From positions 28,349-92,348 of the forward strand of contig JACESI010000009.1 in assembly GCA_013911885.1 (NCBI GenBank): a DNA stretch of 64,000 nt. The letters are read 5' to 3'. The stretch is from Hyphomicrobiales bacterium (GTDB taxonomy: Bacteria; Pseudomonadota; Alphaproteobacteria; Rhizobiales; JACESI01). Positions 29,173 to 37,930 of this stretch are shown here, piece after piece. Every line of letters begins with the position of its first letter. Within the stretch, counting starts at the first letter, position 1. The notes below the pieces were generated by a model. The model worked only from the letters and a program-made list of their open reading frames with translations. It had not been told where the DNA came from and searched no databases. Both the position numbers and the translations under genes were made by a program.

Positions 29173-29544
29173 GAAATCCTCCTGCCCAAATACTCGAAAT
29201 GGCCAAACACGTGTAATGGCCAAACAATCGTCATGATCTGACCCGGATGCCCGGCTGGTCACCGAACTTCGATCGGTGAATGCTCCTTCGACTGGTCATA
29301 CTGCATAGTTTCCATAAGCTGACAATGGCGCGGTATTGCAAATAGACGATGGTGCGATGCGGAAAGGGTCATCGGATCCAGGGACGTCTTCCGCCTTGAA
29401 GGCAAACCGCGTAATCCTGCTAATCATGATTGACATGGGGAAGGGGGGTTGGCTTGATGCGAGCGACCAATACGAAACCATCTCCGGTCCCTTCAGGGTT
29501 GAACCCGGCAAAACAGATGAACAAATCAAAGGGAGACTTCACAC
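29173..29544. promoter_or_regulatory. Divergent intergenic control region
   Basis: The 372 bases separate adhC and the AcuI-like gene and must hold both promoters. The adhC-proximal end carries a 12-base direct repeat (listed separately). I see no unambiguous -35/-10 pair and no RNA element. Confidence 0.55.
29198..29226. repeat. 12-base direct repeat ahead of adhC
   Basis: AATGGCCAAACA occurs at 29198-29209 and 29215-29226, period 17. On the coding strand of adhC this reads TGTTTGGCCATT twice, 26-54 bases before the start. Spacing and position suit a regulator site. Confidence 0.7.
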
Positions 29545-30543
29545 ATGACCAACACATTTCGAGCCATCGTGACGCGGGAAACCGAAGACGGCAAGGGCGT
29601 CTCGACGCTTGAAAACCTCAGCCGTTCCGATCTTCCGGATGGTGATGTGCTTATCAGGGTCGCCCATGCGGCGGTGAACTACAAGGACGGTCTTGCGCTC
29701 TCCGGCCTTGCCCGCATCATCCGGGAGTTTCCGCATGTCTGCGGCATCGATTTCACCGGCATCGTCGAGCAATCAAACCATCCCGATTACAAGCCGGGAG
29801 ACAAGGTCATCGCGAATGGCTGGCGGATCGGCGAGGTCTGGTGGGGCGGCTTTGCCGAATATGCGAGCGTCAAAGGCGAATGGCTTGTCCCGCTTCCTGA
29901 AACCATGACCACGATCGATGCGGCAACGGTGGGTGTGGCGGGCCTCACAGCCGGTCTTTCAATCCTCGCCCTTCAGCATTCGGGCTGCACGCCGGACAAG
30001 GGTCCGGTGCTCGTTACCGGTGCGTCAGGCGGCGTCGGCTCCTTCTGTGTGCGCATGCTCAAAGGGCTTGGCTATGAGGTCGGTGCCGTCTCCGGCAGAC
30101 CCGAAAACGAGGCCTATCTGAAAGAACTCGGCGCGCGTGAAGTAATCCCGCGCGAGACCTATGACGGGCCATTGAAAAAGCCCCTCAACAAGGAGCGCTG
30201 GGCCGGCTGTATCGACAATGCGGGCGGTGGCGCGCTCGCGCAAATTCTGACTGAACTGCGTTATGGCGGCGCGCTTGCAGCGGTCGGTCTTGCCGCCGGA
30301 AGCAGGGTCGAGATCGACCTGATCACCCTCTTCGTTCGCGGGGTCTCGATCATCGGCATCGACAGTGTCCAGGCCCCGGTCGAGGCCCGGCAGCGTGCGC
30401 TTGCCCTTGTCGCAAAAACCATGGGACCTGCTGACTTCGCCGCAATCCGCCATGATGCGGTACTGGCTGAAGTTCCGTCTCTCGGCAAAGCGATCCTGAA
30501 AGGCGGCGTGCGCGGACGCGCGGTCATCGATGTTTCGAAATAA
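29545..30543 (+). CDS. acuI: Acryloyl-CoA reductase, AcuI/YhdH family
   Basis: The 332-residue zinc-free medium-chain reductase has the family blocks HAAVNYKDGLALSG near residue 40, GIDFTGIVEQS near 67, GWRIGEVWWGGFAEYA near 92 and VLVTGASGGVGSF near 154 (NADPH fold). AcuI reduces acryloyl-CoA to propionyl-CoA and protects against acrylate; many genomes carry it for detoxification. It follows GGGAG. Nearby valine and formaldehyde genes make a role in removing reactive acyl-CoA plausible; DMSP cleavage genes are not in the window. Confidence 0.87.
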   Translation: MTNTFRAIVTRETEDGKGVSTLENLSRSDLPDGDVLIRVAHAAVNYKDGLALSGLARIIREFPHVCGIDFTGIVEQSNHPDYKPGDKVIANGWRIGEVWWGGFAEYASVKGEWLVPLPETMTTIDAATVGVAGLTAGLSILALQHSGCTPDKGPVLVTGASGGVGSFCVRMLKGLGYEVGAVSGRPENEAYLKELGAREVIPRETYDGPLKKPLNKERWAGCIDNAGGGALAQILTELRYGGALAAVGLAAGSRVEIDLITLFVRGVSIIGIDSVQAPVEARQRALALVAKTMGPADFAAIRHDAVLAEVPSLGKAILKGGVRGRAVIDVSK

Positions 30544-30570
30544 GAGTGGCGCAGACCGTGGCTTAACCTG

Positions 30571-30659
30571 TTGATTCAGATTATAAGGTTATAAAACAAT
30601 AAGTTGAGGACGCAGCTTGATTCAAATCCTGATAGAATCTGAATCGGAACTTGAATCAG
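30571..30659. repeat. Cluster of TTGATTCA-type half-sites upstream of gcdH
   Basis: GATTCAGATT (30573-30582) and AATCTGAATC (30636-30645) form a perfect ten-base inverted repeat 53 bases apart. Between and beyond lie TTGATTCAA (30617-30625, palindromic) and TTGAATCAG (30651-30659). All share a TGATTCA/TGAATCA core and lie 109-197 bases before the gcdH start. Confidence 0.7.
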
Positions 30660-30767
30660 TGATGAGTGAACTTGATGCACAGACTTTGTTTGTGCCATGT
30701 GTCGGACCCTGTTTGGATTGGACAGGAATGTGCCGGCAGTCCTATGATGCATCACCGACCTGAGGAC

Positions 30768-32000
30768 ATGAAAATGCTCGATCAACCAAACAGGAACACC
30801 CCGGAAGCAGCCCGCGCCAAGGCACCGGATTTCGTCTGGGAAGACCCATTTCTCATTGAGGATCAACTGAACGAGGAAGAGCGCCTGATCCGCGACAGCG
30901 CGCGTCAGTTCTGCGACAGCCGCCTCATGCCCGGTATTCTGGAAGCAAACCGGCATGAACGCTTCGACCCGGAAATCATGCGCGAAATGGGAGCGATCGG
31001 GCTGCTCGGATCGACCCTGCCGGAGGCCTATGGCGGTGTCGATGCGACCTATGTTTCCTACGGTCTTGTCGCCCGCGAGGTGGAGCGTGTCGACAGCGGC
31101 TATCGCTCCGCAATGTCGGTGCAATCGTCTCTCGTCATGTATCCGATCTTTGCTTATGGCAGTGAGGAGCAACGTCAGAAATTCCTTCCGAAACTCGCAA
31201 GCGGCGAATGGGTAGGCTGTTTCGGCCTGACCGAACCGGACCACGGCTCGGACCCGAGCTCAATGATCACAAGGGCCCGGAAAGTTGACGGCGGCTACCG
31301 GCTGTCCGGTGCGAAAAACTGGATCACCAATTCGCCGATCGCCGATGTGTTCATCATCTGGGCGAAGTCTGAGGCGCATGAAAACAAGATCAAGGGTTTC
31401 ATTCTTGAGAAAGGGATGGCCGGTCTTGCCGCGCCGAAAATCGAGGGCAAGTTTTCGCTCCGCGCTTCGATCACCGGCATGATCCAGATGGGCGATGTTT
31501 TCGTGCCGGAGGAGAACCTTTTGCCGAATGTCAGCGGTCTGGCCGGCCCCTTCGGCTGCCTCACACGCGCCCGCTACGGCATTTCCTGGGGGGCGATGGG
31601 GGCAGCGGAATTCTGTTGGCATGCCGCGCGCAACTACACGATGGATCGCAAGCAATTTGGCCGGCCCCTTGCGCAGACGCAGTTGATCCAGAAGAAGCTT
31701 GCCGACATGCAGACCGAGATTGCACTCGGCCTTCAGGGCGCGCTCAGGCTCGGCCGCCTGATGGACGATCACAACGCACCGGTCGAACTCGTCAGTCTGA
31801 TGAAGCGCAACAATTGCGGCAAGGCGCTGGATATCGCCCGCATCGCCCGTGATATGCATGGCGGCAACGGCATCTCGGATGAATATCATGTCATCCGCCA
31901 CGTGATGAATCTGGAAGCCGTCAACACCTATGAGGGCACGCACGATATTCACGCCCTGATCCTCGGGCGGTCACAGACCGGGCTTCAGGCGTTCATGTAG
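30768..32000 (+). CDS. gcdH: Glutaryl-CoA dehydrogenase
   Basis: The 410-residue acyl-CoA dehydrogenase oxidises and decarboxylates glutaryl-CoA to crotonyl-CoA in lysine/tryptophan breakdown. [24 protein letters not shown] at the N-terminus, [17 protein letters not shown] near residue 178 and [20 protein letters not shown] at the C-terminus (catalytic Glu in TYEGT) are diagnostic of GCDH. The start is the ATG with GAGG five bases upstream; an ATG two codons later is possible, and a longer form from 30666 reads Cys/His-rich and is rejected. It is a single-gene unit; no LysR-type gcdR is adjacent. Confidence 0.93.
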   Translation: MKMLDQPNRNTPEAARAKAPDFVWEDPFLIEDQLNEEERLIRDSARQFCDSRLMPGILEANRHERFDPEIMREMGAIGLLGSTLPEAYGGVDATYVSYGLVAREVERVDSGYRSAMSVQSSLVMYPIFAYGSEEQRQKFLPKLASGEWVGCFGLTEPDHGSDPSSMITRARKVDGGYRLSGAKNWITNSPIADVFIIWAKSEAHENKIKGFILEKGMAGLAAPKIEGKFSLRASITGMIQMGDVFVPEENLLPNVSGLAGPFGCLTRARYGISWGAMGAAEFCWHAARNYTMDRKQFGRPLAQTQLIQKKLADMQTEIALGLQGALRLGRLMDDHNAPVELVSLMKRNNCGKALDIARIARDMHGGNGISDEYHVIRHVMNLEAVNTYEGTHDIHALILGRSQTGLQAFM

Positions 32001-32026
32001 GAACACGGCTGGAAATACGGGTCGGG

Positions 32027-32602
32027 CTAGATCGTGTTTGAAAAGATTGTGCCGGGTCTGCGGATATCACCGGAATCTCCCGAACCGCGGTAGAACGAGG
32101 ACGCATCGGCGCGCGCCTGGTTGAGCGTGCCGATGAACGAACTCAGATTGCGCGCGGTCGAGCGCTGCGCGATCAGAATATCGACATTCTGCCGCTCGAC
32201 CGACAACAGCCGTTGCGCGGGAGAGGCTATGCTGGGCGCAAACCGTTCCCGCGCGCTGGCTGAATCTTCAAAGGTGCGAATGGCCTGGCGTGCGGCTTCC
32301 TGCGGGTCAAGCGCCACGGGATCAGCGCCCGGAACGATCGGCGGCTCCGGCGGCTGGAACCGCTGATAGCGTTCGCCGGCCCGGTTTGCTCTTTCAAAGT
32401 TGCGGGCGATATCGCGCGCTTCCTGGGCAAAGTCGCGCGGCGGGATGACGGCGGGCGTGTCCAGCGATGATGTTGCCGACGGCGTTGCCGATGTGCTGGC
32501 GGCGGACGCATTTGTTCCTGTGCCGGAGCTTCCTGTGCCCGAGCTTCCTGTGATCGAGACAGTTACAGGCGTTGACGATGTCGCTTCAATACCGCTTGCC
32601 AT
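32027..32602 (-). CDS. Ser/Thr-rich hypothetical protein
   Basis: The 191-residue product is not recognised. Residues 1-50 are almost entirely Ser, Thr, Gly and Ala with GSSGTGSSGTGT repeats; the remainder is charged and helical, with RDFAQEARDIARNFERANRAG and LLSVERQNVDILIAQRST blocks. There is no signal peptide, and the Ser/Thr-rich head resembles flexible tails of secreted or flagellar proteins, but that is weak evidence. No good ribosome-binding site precedes the ATG. Confidence 0.55.
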   Translation of the reverse strand: MASGIEATSSTPVTVSITGSSGTGSSGTGTNASAASTSATPSATSSLDTPAVIPPRDFAQEARDIARNFERANRAGERYQRFQPPEPPIVPGADPVALDPQEAARQAIRTFEDSASARERFAPSIASPAQRLLSVERQNVDILIAQRSTARNLSSFIGTLNQARADASSFYRGSGDSGDIRRPGTIFSNTI

Positions 32603-32764
32603 GGTCGTTCAGCAGGTGTTTCCGATGGGAGAAGAAATTCTTTCCAATCAATAGAAATGCGCCTTAATCCTTAACAAAGGCCTCAGAAGATGGCGTCGCG
32701 GCGGGTCGTCGTGAAAATATTTCTGGCGATCCGCTTTCGCCATGAATCAAGCGCCCGTTCCCAG

Positions 32765-32800
32765 TTCAAACCGCCATTCAAACCGCCATTCAAACCGTCA
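32765..32800. repeat. Three tandem 12-base repeats at the 3' end of the quinone oxidoreductase gene
   Basis: TTCAAACCGCCA is repeated at 32765 and 32777, and a third copy TTCAAACCGTCA (one change) starts at 32789. The third copy contains the stop codon of the minus-strand gene, so the first two look like duplications into the 3' untranslated region. Confidence 0.8.
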
Positions 32801-33758
32801 GAATTATCTTCCCCTGATGACCGGCTGATTCCATGAGCGCATGCGCCGCACCGGCCTCATCGAGTGGCAAAATCGTGCCGGTCACAGTCCTTAATCGTCC
32901 TTCGGCGAAAAGCGGCCAGACCTTTTCGCGCAGTTCCCGCGCGATCCGGGTCTTGGTTGCCTCAGGTCTGGAACGCAGGGTCGAGCCGGTATAGATCAGC
33001 CGCTTCAACATTACCGGCATGAGGTTGATATCGACCTTTGAACCGAGATTGAAGGCAAGCTGGATAATCCGTGCATCGTGCCGGGCACACTTGATATTGC
33101 GCGCGATATAGTCGCCGCCGATAATATCGAGGATGATATCGGCACCCCCCGCAGCACGCAGGATCTCGACAAAATCCTGTTGCTTGTAGTCGATCACGGC
33201 CGATGCGCCGAGAGCGCTGCAATAGCCGACATCGCGCTCGCCCGTAACGGTGGTGAAGACGGTGAGCCCGAAAGCCCGCCCAAGCTGGATTGCCGTCGAA
33301 CCAATGCCGCCCGCGCCGCCATGGATGAGAAAATTGGCGCCTTCAGGGATATCCTGTCCCATGAAAATATTGCTCCAGACCGTGAAATAGGTCTCGGGCA
33401 GGCCGGCGGCGTCGATTTCGGATACGCCTTCCGGGATCGGCAGGCAATGGCTCGCATTGACAGCGACAAATTCGGCATAGCCGCCGCCATTGGTGAGCGC
33501 GCAAATCCGGTCCCCGACCTTCCATTCCGACACGTTTTCGCCGAGCGCGGTGATCACGCCGGAGACCTCAAGTCCAAGAAGATCCGATGCGCCCTCCGGT
33601 GGTGGATAATGCCCGCGGCGCTGGACGAGATCCGGCCCGTTGACCCCCGCGGCCGTGATCTGGATGAGCACCTCGTCGGCATTCGGCCTTGGCTCCGGGC
33701 GCTCACCGGGGACCAGGCATTCAGGGCCGCCATAGGTGTGAATTTCGATGGCGCGCAT
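32790..33758 (-). CDS. NAD(P)H:quinone oxidoreductase, zeta-crystallin/PIG3 type
   Basis: The 322-residue zinc-free medium-chain reductase has AAGVNGPDLVQRRGHYPPPEGASDLLGLEVSG near residues 36-67 (PIG3-like NGPDLVQRRG), and the NADPH motif HGGAGGIGSTAIQLGRA near 145. It reduces quinones by one or two electrons; physiological substrate unknown. GGAG precedes the ATG. The gene is divergent from the GntR/Frc cluster, whose promoter lies in the 278 bases between them. Confidence 0.88.
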   Translation of the reverse strand: MRAIEIHTYGGPECLVPGERPEPRPNADEVLIQITAAGVNGPDLVQRRGHYPPPEGASDLLGLEVSGVITALGENVSEWKVGDRICALTNGGGYAEFVAVNASHCLPIPEGVSEIDAAGLPETYFTVWSNIFMGQDIPEGANFLIHGGAGGIGSTAIQLGRAFGLTVFTTVTGERDVGYCSALGASAVIDYKQQDFVEILRAAGGADIILDIIGGDYIARNIKCARHDARIIQLAFNLGSKVDINLMPVMLKRLIYTGSTLRSRPEATKTRIARELREKVWPLFAEGRLRTVTGTILPLDEAGAAHALMESAGHQGKIILTV

Positions 33759-33820
33759 TCTTCATCTCCAATTTTTTCTTCATATTTATCAGTGGTTTAT
33801 AACTTTTCGAACAAGCCATA

Positions 33821-33852
33821 TTGACAGTTTCGGCTTTTGTATATGGTATACC
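33821..33852 (+). promoter_or_regulatory. Promoter with overlapping GTATAC operator
   Basis: TTGACA (33821-33826) is a perfect -35. The -10 region, near 33842-33850 (TATGGTATA), coincides with the palindrome GGTATACC (33845-33852), the core of FCD-type GntR operators; the flanks extend the symmetry to T-GGTATACC-C with one mismatch. The next gene is an FCD regulator, so autorepression of the whole downstream cluster is likely. Confidence 0.6.
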
Positions 33853-33889
33853 CAAAACATAATACCAGCCATGAGCGTAGCCTTCGGTC

Positions 33890-33927
33890 TCCCACAAGGG
33901 ATCACAATTCCCACAAGGGATCACAAT
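33890..33927. repeat. Perfect 19-base tandem duplication in the regulator's leader
   Basis: TCCCACAAGGGATCACAAT is present twice with no spacer (33890-33908, 33909-33927). It lies between the promoter and the regulator start, in the untranslated leader. Each copy contains the small inverted repeat CCC-ACAA-GGG. Confidence 0.85.
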
Positions 33928-34036
33928 AGGGGCGCCAAAGGCGAAGGTAAAGCAGGCGGACGATCATTCACAGGCGTTCACGGCAAGCACTCAGGAGAGG
34001 CTTTCCGGGGAGGGGACGCGCGGGGAGAGAAATTTC

Positions 34037-34753
34037 ATGTCGATCAGCGAAAAGCTGAAACCGATAACGATGTCCTTCACTTTGAAGGACCACATCCATG
34101 AAGTTTTGCGCAACGCGATCATCGACATGAACATTTACGATGAGACCACCGACCTCAGGCTTGATGAGCGCAGGCTCGCTGAGCAGCTCGGCATTTCGCG
34201 CACGCCGGTGCGCGAGGCGCTTGCCCGGCTGGAGCAGGATGGCTTCATCGAAATCCAGCCCCGTCGCGGCGCCTTTGTCCGGCGCAAATCGCTGGAGGAA
34301 GTACTGGAGATGATCGTGGTCTGGGCAGCGCTTGAGAGCATGGCCGCGCGCCTCGTCACTGAAAACGCCACCGACAGCGAGTTGAAGTCGCTGCGCGCGC
34401 TCGCTGCAAAGCACAGCATCGGCAAGACGAATGCCGATATCGAGGAATATTCGGAAGCCAACATCAAGTTCCACCAGCGCATTCTCGAACTTTCCAAATG
34501 CGCCATGCTGAAGAGCGTCGCGGACGGTCTTTTTCTCCATATGCATGCCGTCCGTCGGCGCGCCATGGGTGAGAGCGACCGCGTCAGCCGCTCGGTGGTG
34601 GATCATATGGGCATTATCGAAGCGCTCGAAGAACGCAATGCCGATATTGCAGGAGCGCTGGTGCGGGAGCATACGATGCGTCTGCATGATCACGTCCGCA
34701 GGACATGGACAAAACTGGAAAATATAACAAGGCGAAAACAGGCGGCGGGCTAG
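34037..34753 (+). CDS. GntR-family regulator, FCD subfamily
   Basis: The 238-residue protein has a winged helix at the N-terminus (RRLAEQLGISRTPVREALARLEQDGF near residue 46) and an FCD domain from about residue 90 with the helical metal/ligand region (SEANIKFHQRILELS, SVVDHMGIIEALEERNADIAGALVREHTMRLHDHV). The His and Asp residues in those helices are those that bind metal in FCD proteins. GGGGAGAG precedes the ATG. It is first in the cluster and 61 bases before the ThDP enzyme; it probably senses the imported acid or its CoA ester. It differs in sequence from the malonate-side regulator. Confidence 0.9.
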   Translation: MSISEKLKPITMSFTLKDHIHEVLRNAIIDMNIYDETTDLRLDERRLAEQLGISRTPVREALARLEQDGFIEIQPRRGAFVRRKSLEEVLEMIVVWAALESMAARLVTENATDSELKSLRALAAKHSIGKTNADIEEYSEANIKFHQRILELSKCAMLKSVADGLFLHMHAVRRRAMGESDRVSRSVVDHMGIIEALEERNADIAGALVREHTMRLHDHVRRTWTKLENITRRKQAAG

Positions 34754-34814
34754 AAGCGTCACGAAAGTCAGACGCAATACCCGAAACGCAAGATCGCGAC
34801 GGAGGAGACGAAAA

Positions 34815-36554
34815 ATGGCTGAAGCAGCAGCAAGTTCAACGGCACACGATACACTGGCCCAGAAAAGCACGGATTCAAGCGTGGTTTCCGGTGGTCGTCT
34901 GGTCGCAAAGGCTTTGAAAGCAGAAGGCGTGGACACGATTTTCACGCTTTGCGGCGGCCATATTATCGACATCTATGACGGCTGCCTTGATGAAGGCATC
35001 CGCATTGTCGATGTCCGCCACGAGCAGGTCGCGGCCCATGCTGCCGATGGCTATGCCCGTCAGACCGGCAAGCTCGGTTGCGTCGTCACCACCGCCGGTC
35101 CCGGTTGCACCAACGCCGTCACCGGTGTTGCGACGGCCTTCCGTTCTGAAAGCCCGATCCTTCACATCGGCGGCCAGTCATCGCTGACCCAGCACAAGAT
35201 GGGCTCGCTTCAGGATCTGCCTCATGTTGACATGATGACGCCGATCACGAAATTCGCCTCCGGCGTGTTTTCGACCGAGCGCATTGCCGACATGATTTCG
35301 ATGGCCGCGCGGGAATGTTTCGCGGGCGCTTATGGTCCGAGCTATCTTGAAATCCCGCGCGATATTCTGGATGCCGAAATTCCGATTGCCAAAGCCCGCA
35401 TTCCTGAACCCGGCCATTACCGCGCCTCGGTCCGCTCGATCGGTGATCCTGCCGATATTGAGCGGCTTGCGGATATTCTGGTCAACGCGCGCAAACCTGC
35501 CGTGCTTTTCGGTCAGCAGGTCTGGGCATCGCAGTCGCACAAGGAGGCGATTGCCTTCGCCAAGGCGCTTGACATCCCGTCTTATATGAACGGCGCCGCG
35601 CGCGGCATGATGCCGAATGACGACGAGCACCATTTCGACCGCACGCGCTCGGATGCTTTTGCCGATGCGGACGTGATCCTCATCGTCGGCACGCCGTTTG
35701 ATTTCCGCATGGGCTATGGCAAGCGCATTCAGGCGCCGACATTGATCCAGATCGACCTCGACTACCGCACCGTCGGCAAGAACCGCGACATTACCATGGG
35801 GATTGCCGGTCATCCGGGCGCGATCCTTTCTGCCGTGCTCGATGCTGCCTCCGGTCGCATCGACAAGGGCGCGAAACAGGCGCGGCGCGAATGGATGGCG
35901 CATCTTCAGGCCCTCGAAGTCAAAAAGCTCGACAAGCTGATGCCGCTCTTCACCTCGGATCGCTCGCCGATCCATCCCTATCGTCTGGCATGGGAAATCA
36001 ACGAATTTCTCGGCGAGGACACAATCTATATCGGTGATGGCGGCGATGTCGTCACGATCTCGGCGCAAGCCGTGCGTCCGCGCGGTCCCGGCCAGTGGAT
36101 GGACCCGGGTGCGCTCGGCTCCCTCGGCGTCGGCACCGGTTTTGCGATGGCCGCCAAACTGGCCCATCCGCAAAAAGAGGTCATGTGTCTTTATGGTGAC
36201 GGCTCTTTCGGCATGACCGCATTTGACATGGAAACCTCGCAGCGTTTCGGCGCACCCTATCTTGCCGTCATCGGCAACAATTCGGCGATGAACCAGATCC
36301 GCTACGGCCAGATCACGAAATATGGTGAGAACCGGGGCGATGTCGGCAACAAACTTGGCGATGTCGAATTCTCGAAATTCGGCCACATGATCGGCGGTTA
36401 TGGGGAAGAGGTTCGCGAAGCAAGCCAGATCCAGCCCGCCCTCCAGCGCGCCCGCGAAGCGATTGCGAAGACGGGCAAATGCGCGGTCGTCAATGTCTGG
36501 ATCGACCCGAATGAATATGCACCGGGCACCAAGGCCCAGACCATGTACAAATAA
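34815..36554 (+). CDS. ThDP-dependent enzyme, probable 2-hydroxyacyl-CoA lyase
   Basis: The 579-residue protein has all three ThDP-enzyme domains. Glu70 in VRHEQVAAHAADGYAR activates the cofactor; GDGSFGMTAFDMETSQRFG starting at 461 and NN at 488-489 form the ThDP/Mg motif. Oxalyl-CoA decarboxylases read YGVVGIPIT near the start and SAPGFLNG; here the equivalents are FTLCGGHIID and AGPGCTNAV, closer to benzaldehyde lyase and HACL-type lyases. The neighbours are a formyl-CoA transferase homologue and folate one-carbon enzymes, so cleavage of a CoA-activated 2-hydroxy acid to formyl-CoA and an aldehyde or ketone is the best fit. Oxalyl-CoA decarboxylase or an acetolactate-synthase-like activity cannot be excluded. 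Acetolactate synthase is unlikely: no small subunit. Confidence 0.7.
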   Translation: MAEAAASSTAHDTLAQKSTDSSVVSGGRLVAKALKAEGVDTIFTLCGGHIIDIYDGCLDEGIRIVDVRHEQVAAHAADGYARQTGKLGCVVTTAGPGCTNAVTGVATAFRSESPILHIGGQSSLTQHKMGSLQDLPHVDMMTPITKFASGVFSTERIADMISMAARECFAGAYGPSYLEIPRDILDAEIPIAKARIPEPGHYRASVRSIGDPADIERLADILVNARKPAVLFGQQVWASQSHKEAIAFAKALDIPSYMNGAARGMMPNDDEHHFDRTRSDAFADADVILIVGTPFDFRMGYGKRIQAPTLIQIDLDYRTVGKNRDITMGIAGHPGAILSAVLDAASGRIDKGAKQARREWMAHLQALEVKKLDKLMPLFTSDRSPIHPYRLAWEINEFLGEDTIYIGDGGDVVTISAQAVRPRGPGQWMDPGALGSLGVGTGFAMAAKLAHPQKEVMCLYGDGSFGMTAFDMETSQRFGAPYLAVIGNNSAMNQIRYGQITKYGENRGDVGNKLGDVEFSKFGHMIGGYGEEVREASQIQPALQRAREAIAKTGKCAVVNVWIDPNEYAPGTKAQTMYK

Positions 36555-36596
36555 CCTGGCTCCCGCAGGTTCGCGATATAAGGAAAGAATGAATCA

Positions 36597-37868
36597 ATGA
36601 AAGCACTAGACGGCGTCAAAATCCTCGATTTCACCCATGTCCAGTCCGGACCGACCTGCACGCAGTTGCTTGCATGGTTCGGCGCGGATGTGATCAAGGT
36701 TGAGCGTCCCGGCGTTGGCGATGCGACGCGCAAGCAACTTATAGATGTTCCGGGTGCTGACAGCCTCTATTTTACGATGCTGAACCACAACAAGCGCTCG
36801 ATCGAACTCAACCCGAAGGATGAGATCGGCAAGAAAGTGCTGACACGCCTGATCGAGGAATGCGATGTTCTGGTCGAGAACTTCGCCCCAGGCGCGCTTG
36901 ACCGCATGGGCTTCTCCTGGGAGCGCATTCAGGAAATCAACCCGCGCCTCATCATGGCGTCGGTCAAAGGCTTCGGCCCCGGCAAATATGAGGATTGCAA
37001 AGTTTACGAAAACGTCGCCCAGTGCGCGGGCGGGGCGGCGTCTACGACCGGCTTCCTCGATGGCCCGCCGGTCGTGACCGGTGCCCAGATCGGCGATAGC
37101 GGCACCGGCCTTCATCTGGCGCTCGGTATTGTGACGGCGCTCTTCCAGCGCGAGAAAACCGGGCGTGGCCAGAAAGTGCTGGCTGCAATGCAGGACGGCG
37201 TGGTCAATCTTTGCCGTGTGAAGCTTCGCGATCAGCAGCGCCTTGAAAAAGGCCCGCTCAAGGAATATTCGCAGTTCTCCGAAGGCATTCCCTTCGGCGA
37301 GGCGACGCCGCGCGCGGGCAATGATTCCGGCGGTGGCCAGCCCGGCCGTATCCTGAAATGCAAGGGTTGGGAGAGCGATCCGAACGCCTATACCTATTTT
37401 ATCACGCAGGCCGCCGTCTGGGAAAAGGTCTGCGAGGTGATCGGCAAACCCGAATGGAAGACCGATCCGGATTGGGCAACGCCTGCCGCACGCCTGCCGC
37501 GCCTCAATGAAATGTTCGATGCAATCGAAGTCTGGACGATGACCAAGACGAAATTCGAGGTCATGGACATCTGTAATCCGCACGACATTCCGGTCGGCCC
37601 GATCCTTTCGATGAAAGAGGTTGCGGAGGATGAAGGGCTGCGCGCAACCGGCACGATCGTGGAAGTCGATCATCCCGAACGCGGAAAATATCTCTCCGTC
37701 GGCTGCCCGGTGAAACTCTCCGACAGCCCGGTCGAGGTGACGCGCTCGCCGCTTCTTGGTGAGCATACGGCGGAAATCCTGCGCGATGTACTCGGCTATT
37801 CGGGGGATGAATTGGCCGCGGTGATCGCATCGGGCGCCGTGGGTGAGGTGAAGCAGGCTGCGGAGTGA
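36597..37868 (+). CDS. frc: Class III CoA-transferase, formyl-CoA:oxalate CoA-transferase (Frc) homologue
   Basis: The 423-residue protein tracks the Oxalobacter formigenes Frc sequence, as I remember it, along its whole length: [59 protein letters not shown]. The nucleophile aligns to Asp167 in IGDSGTGLH. Two active-site positions differ: Gln47 stands where O. formigenes has Trp48, and the tetraglycine loop is SGGG (244-247) before Gln248. It would move CoA from formyl-CoA to an incoming acid, releasing formate. The substitutions mean the acceptor may not be oxalate. It follows the ThDP gene after 42 bases. Confidence 0.82.
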   Translation: MKALDGVKILDFTHVQSGPTCTQLLAWFGADVIKVERPGVGDATRKQLIDVPGADSLYFTMLNHNKRSIELNPKDEIGKKVLTRLIEECDVLVENFAPGALDRMGFSWERIQEINPRLIMASVKGFGPGKYEDCKVYENVAQCAGGAASTTGFLDGPPVVTGAQIGDSGTGLHLALGIVTALFQREKTGRGQKVLAAMQDGVVNLCRVKLRDQQRLEKGPLKEYSQFSEGIPFGEATPRAGNDSGGGQPGRILKCKGWESDPNAYTYFITQAAVWEKVCEVIGKPEWKTDPDWATPAARLPRLNEMFDAIEVWTMTKTKFEVMDICNPHDIPVGPILSMKEVAEDEGLRATGTIVEVDHPERGKYLSVGCPVKLSDSPVEVTRSPLLGEHTAEILRDVLGYSGDELAAVIASGAVGEVKQAAE

Positions 37869-37930
37869 TCCGCAGTCCATTCACCCTCTGACGAGACAAT
37901 GATCATGCATGGCGGTAGGAGGAGACCAAA

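Noticed and set aside
34815..36554. Acetolactate synthase reading of the ThDP enzyme
   Set aside because: No regulatory small subunit follows and the neighbours are CoA-transferase and folate genes; the family is shared but the role is unlikely.
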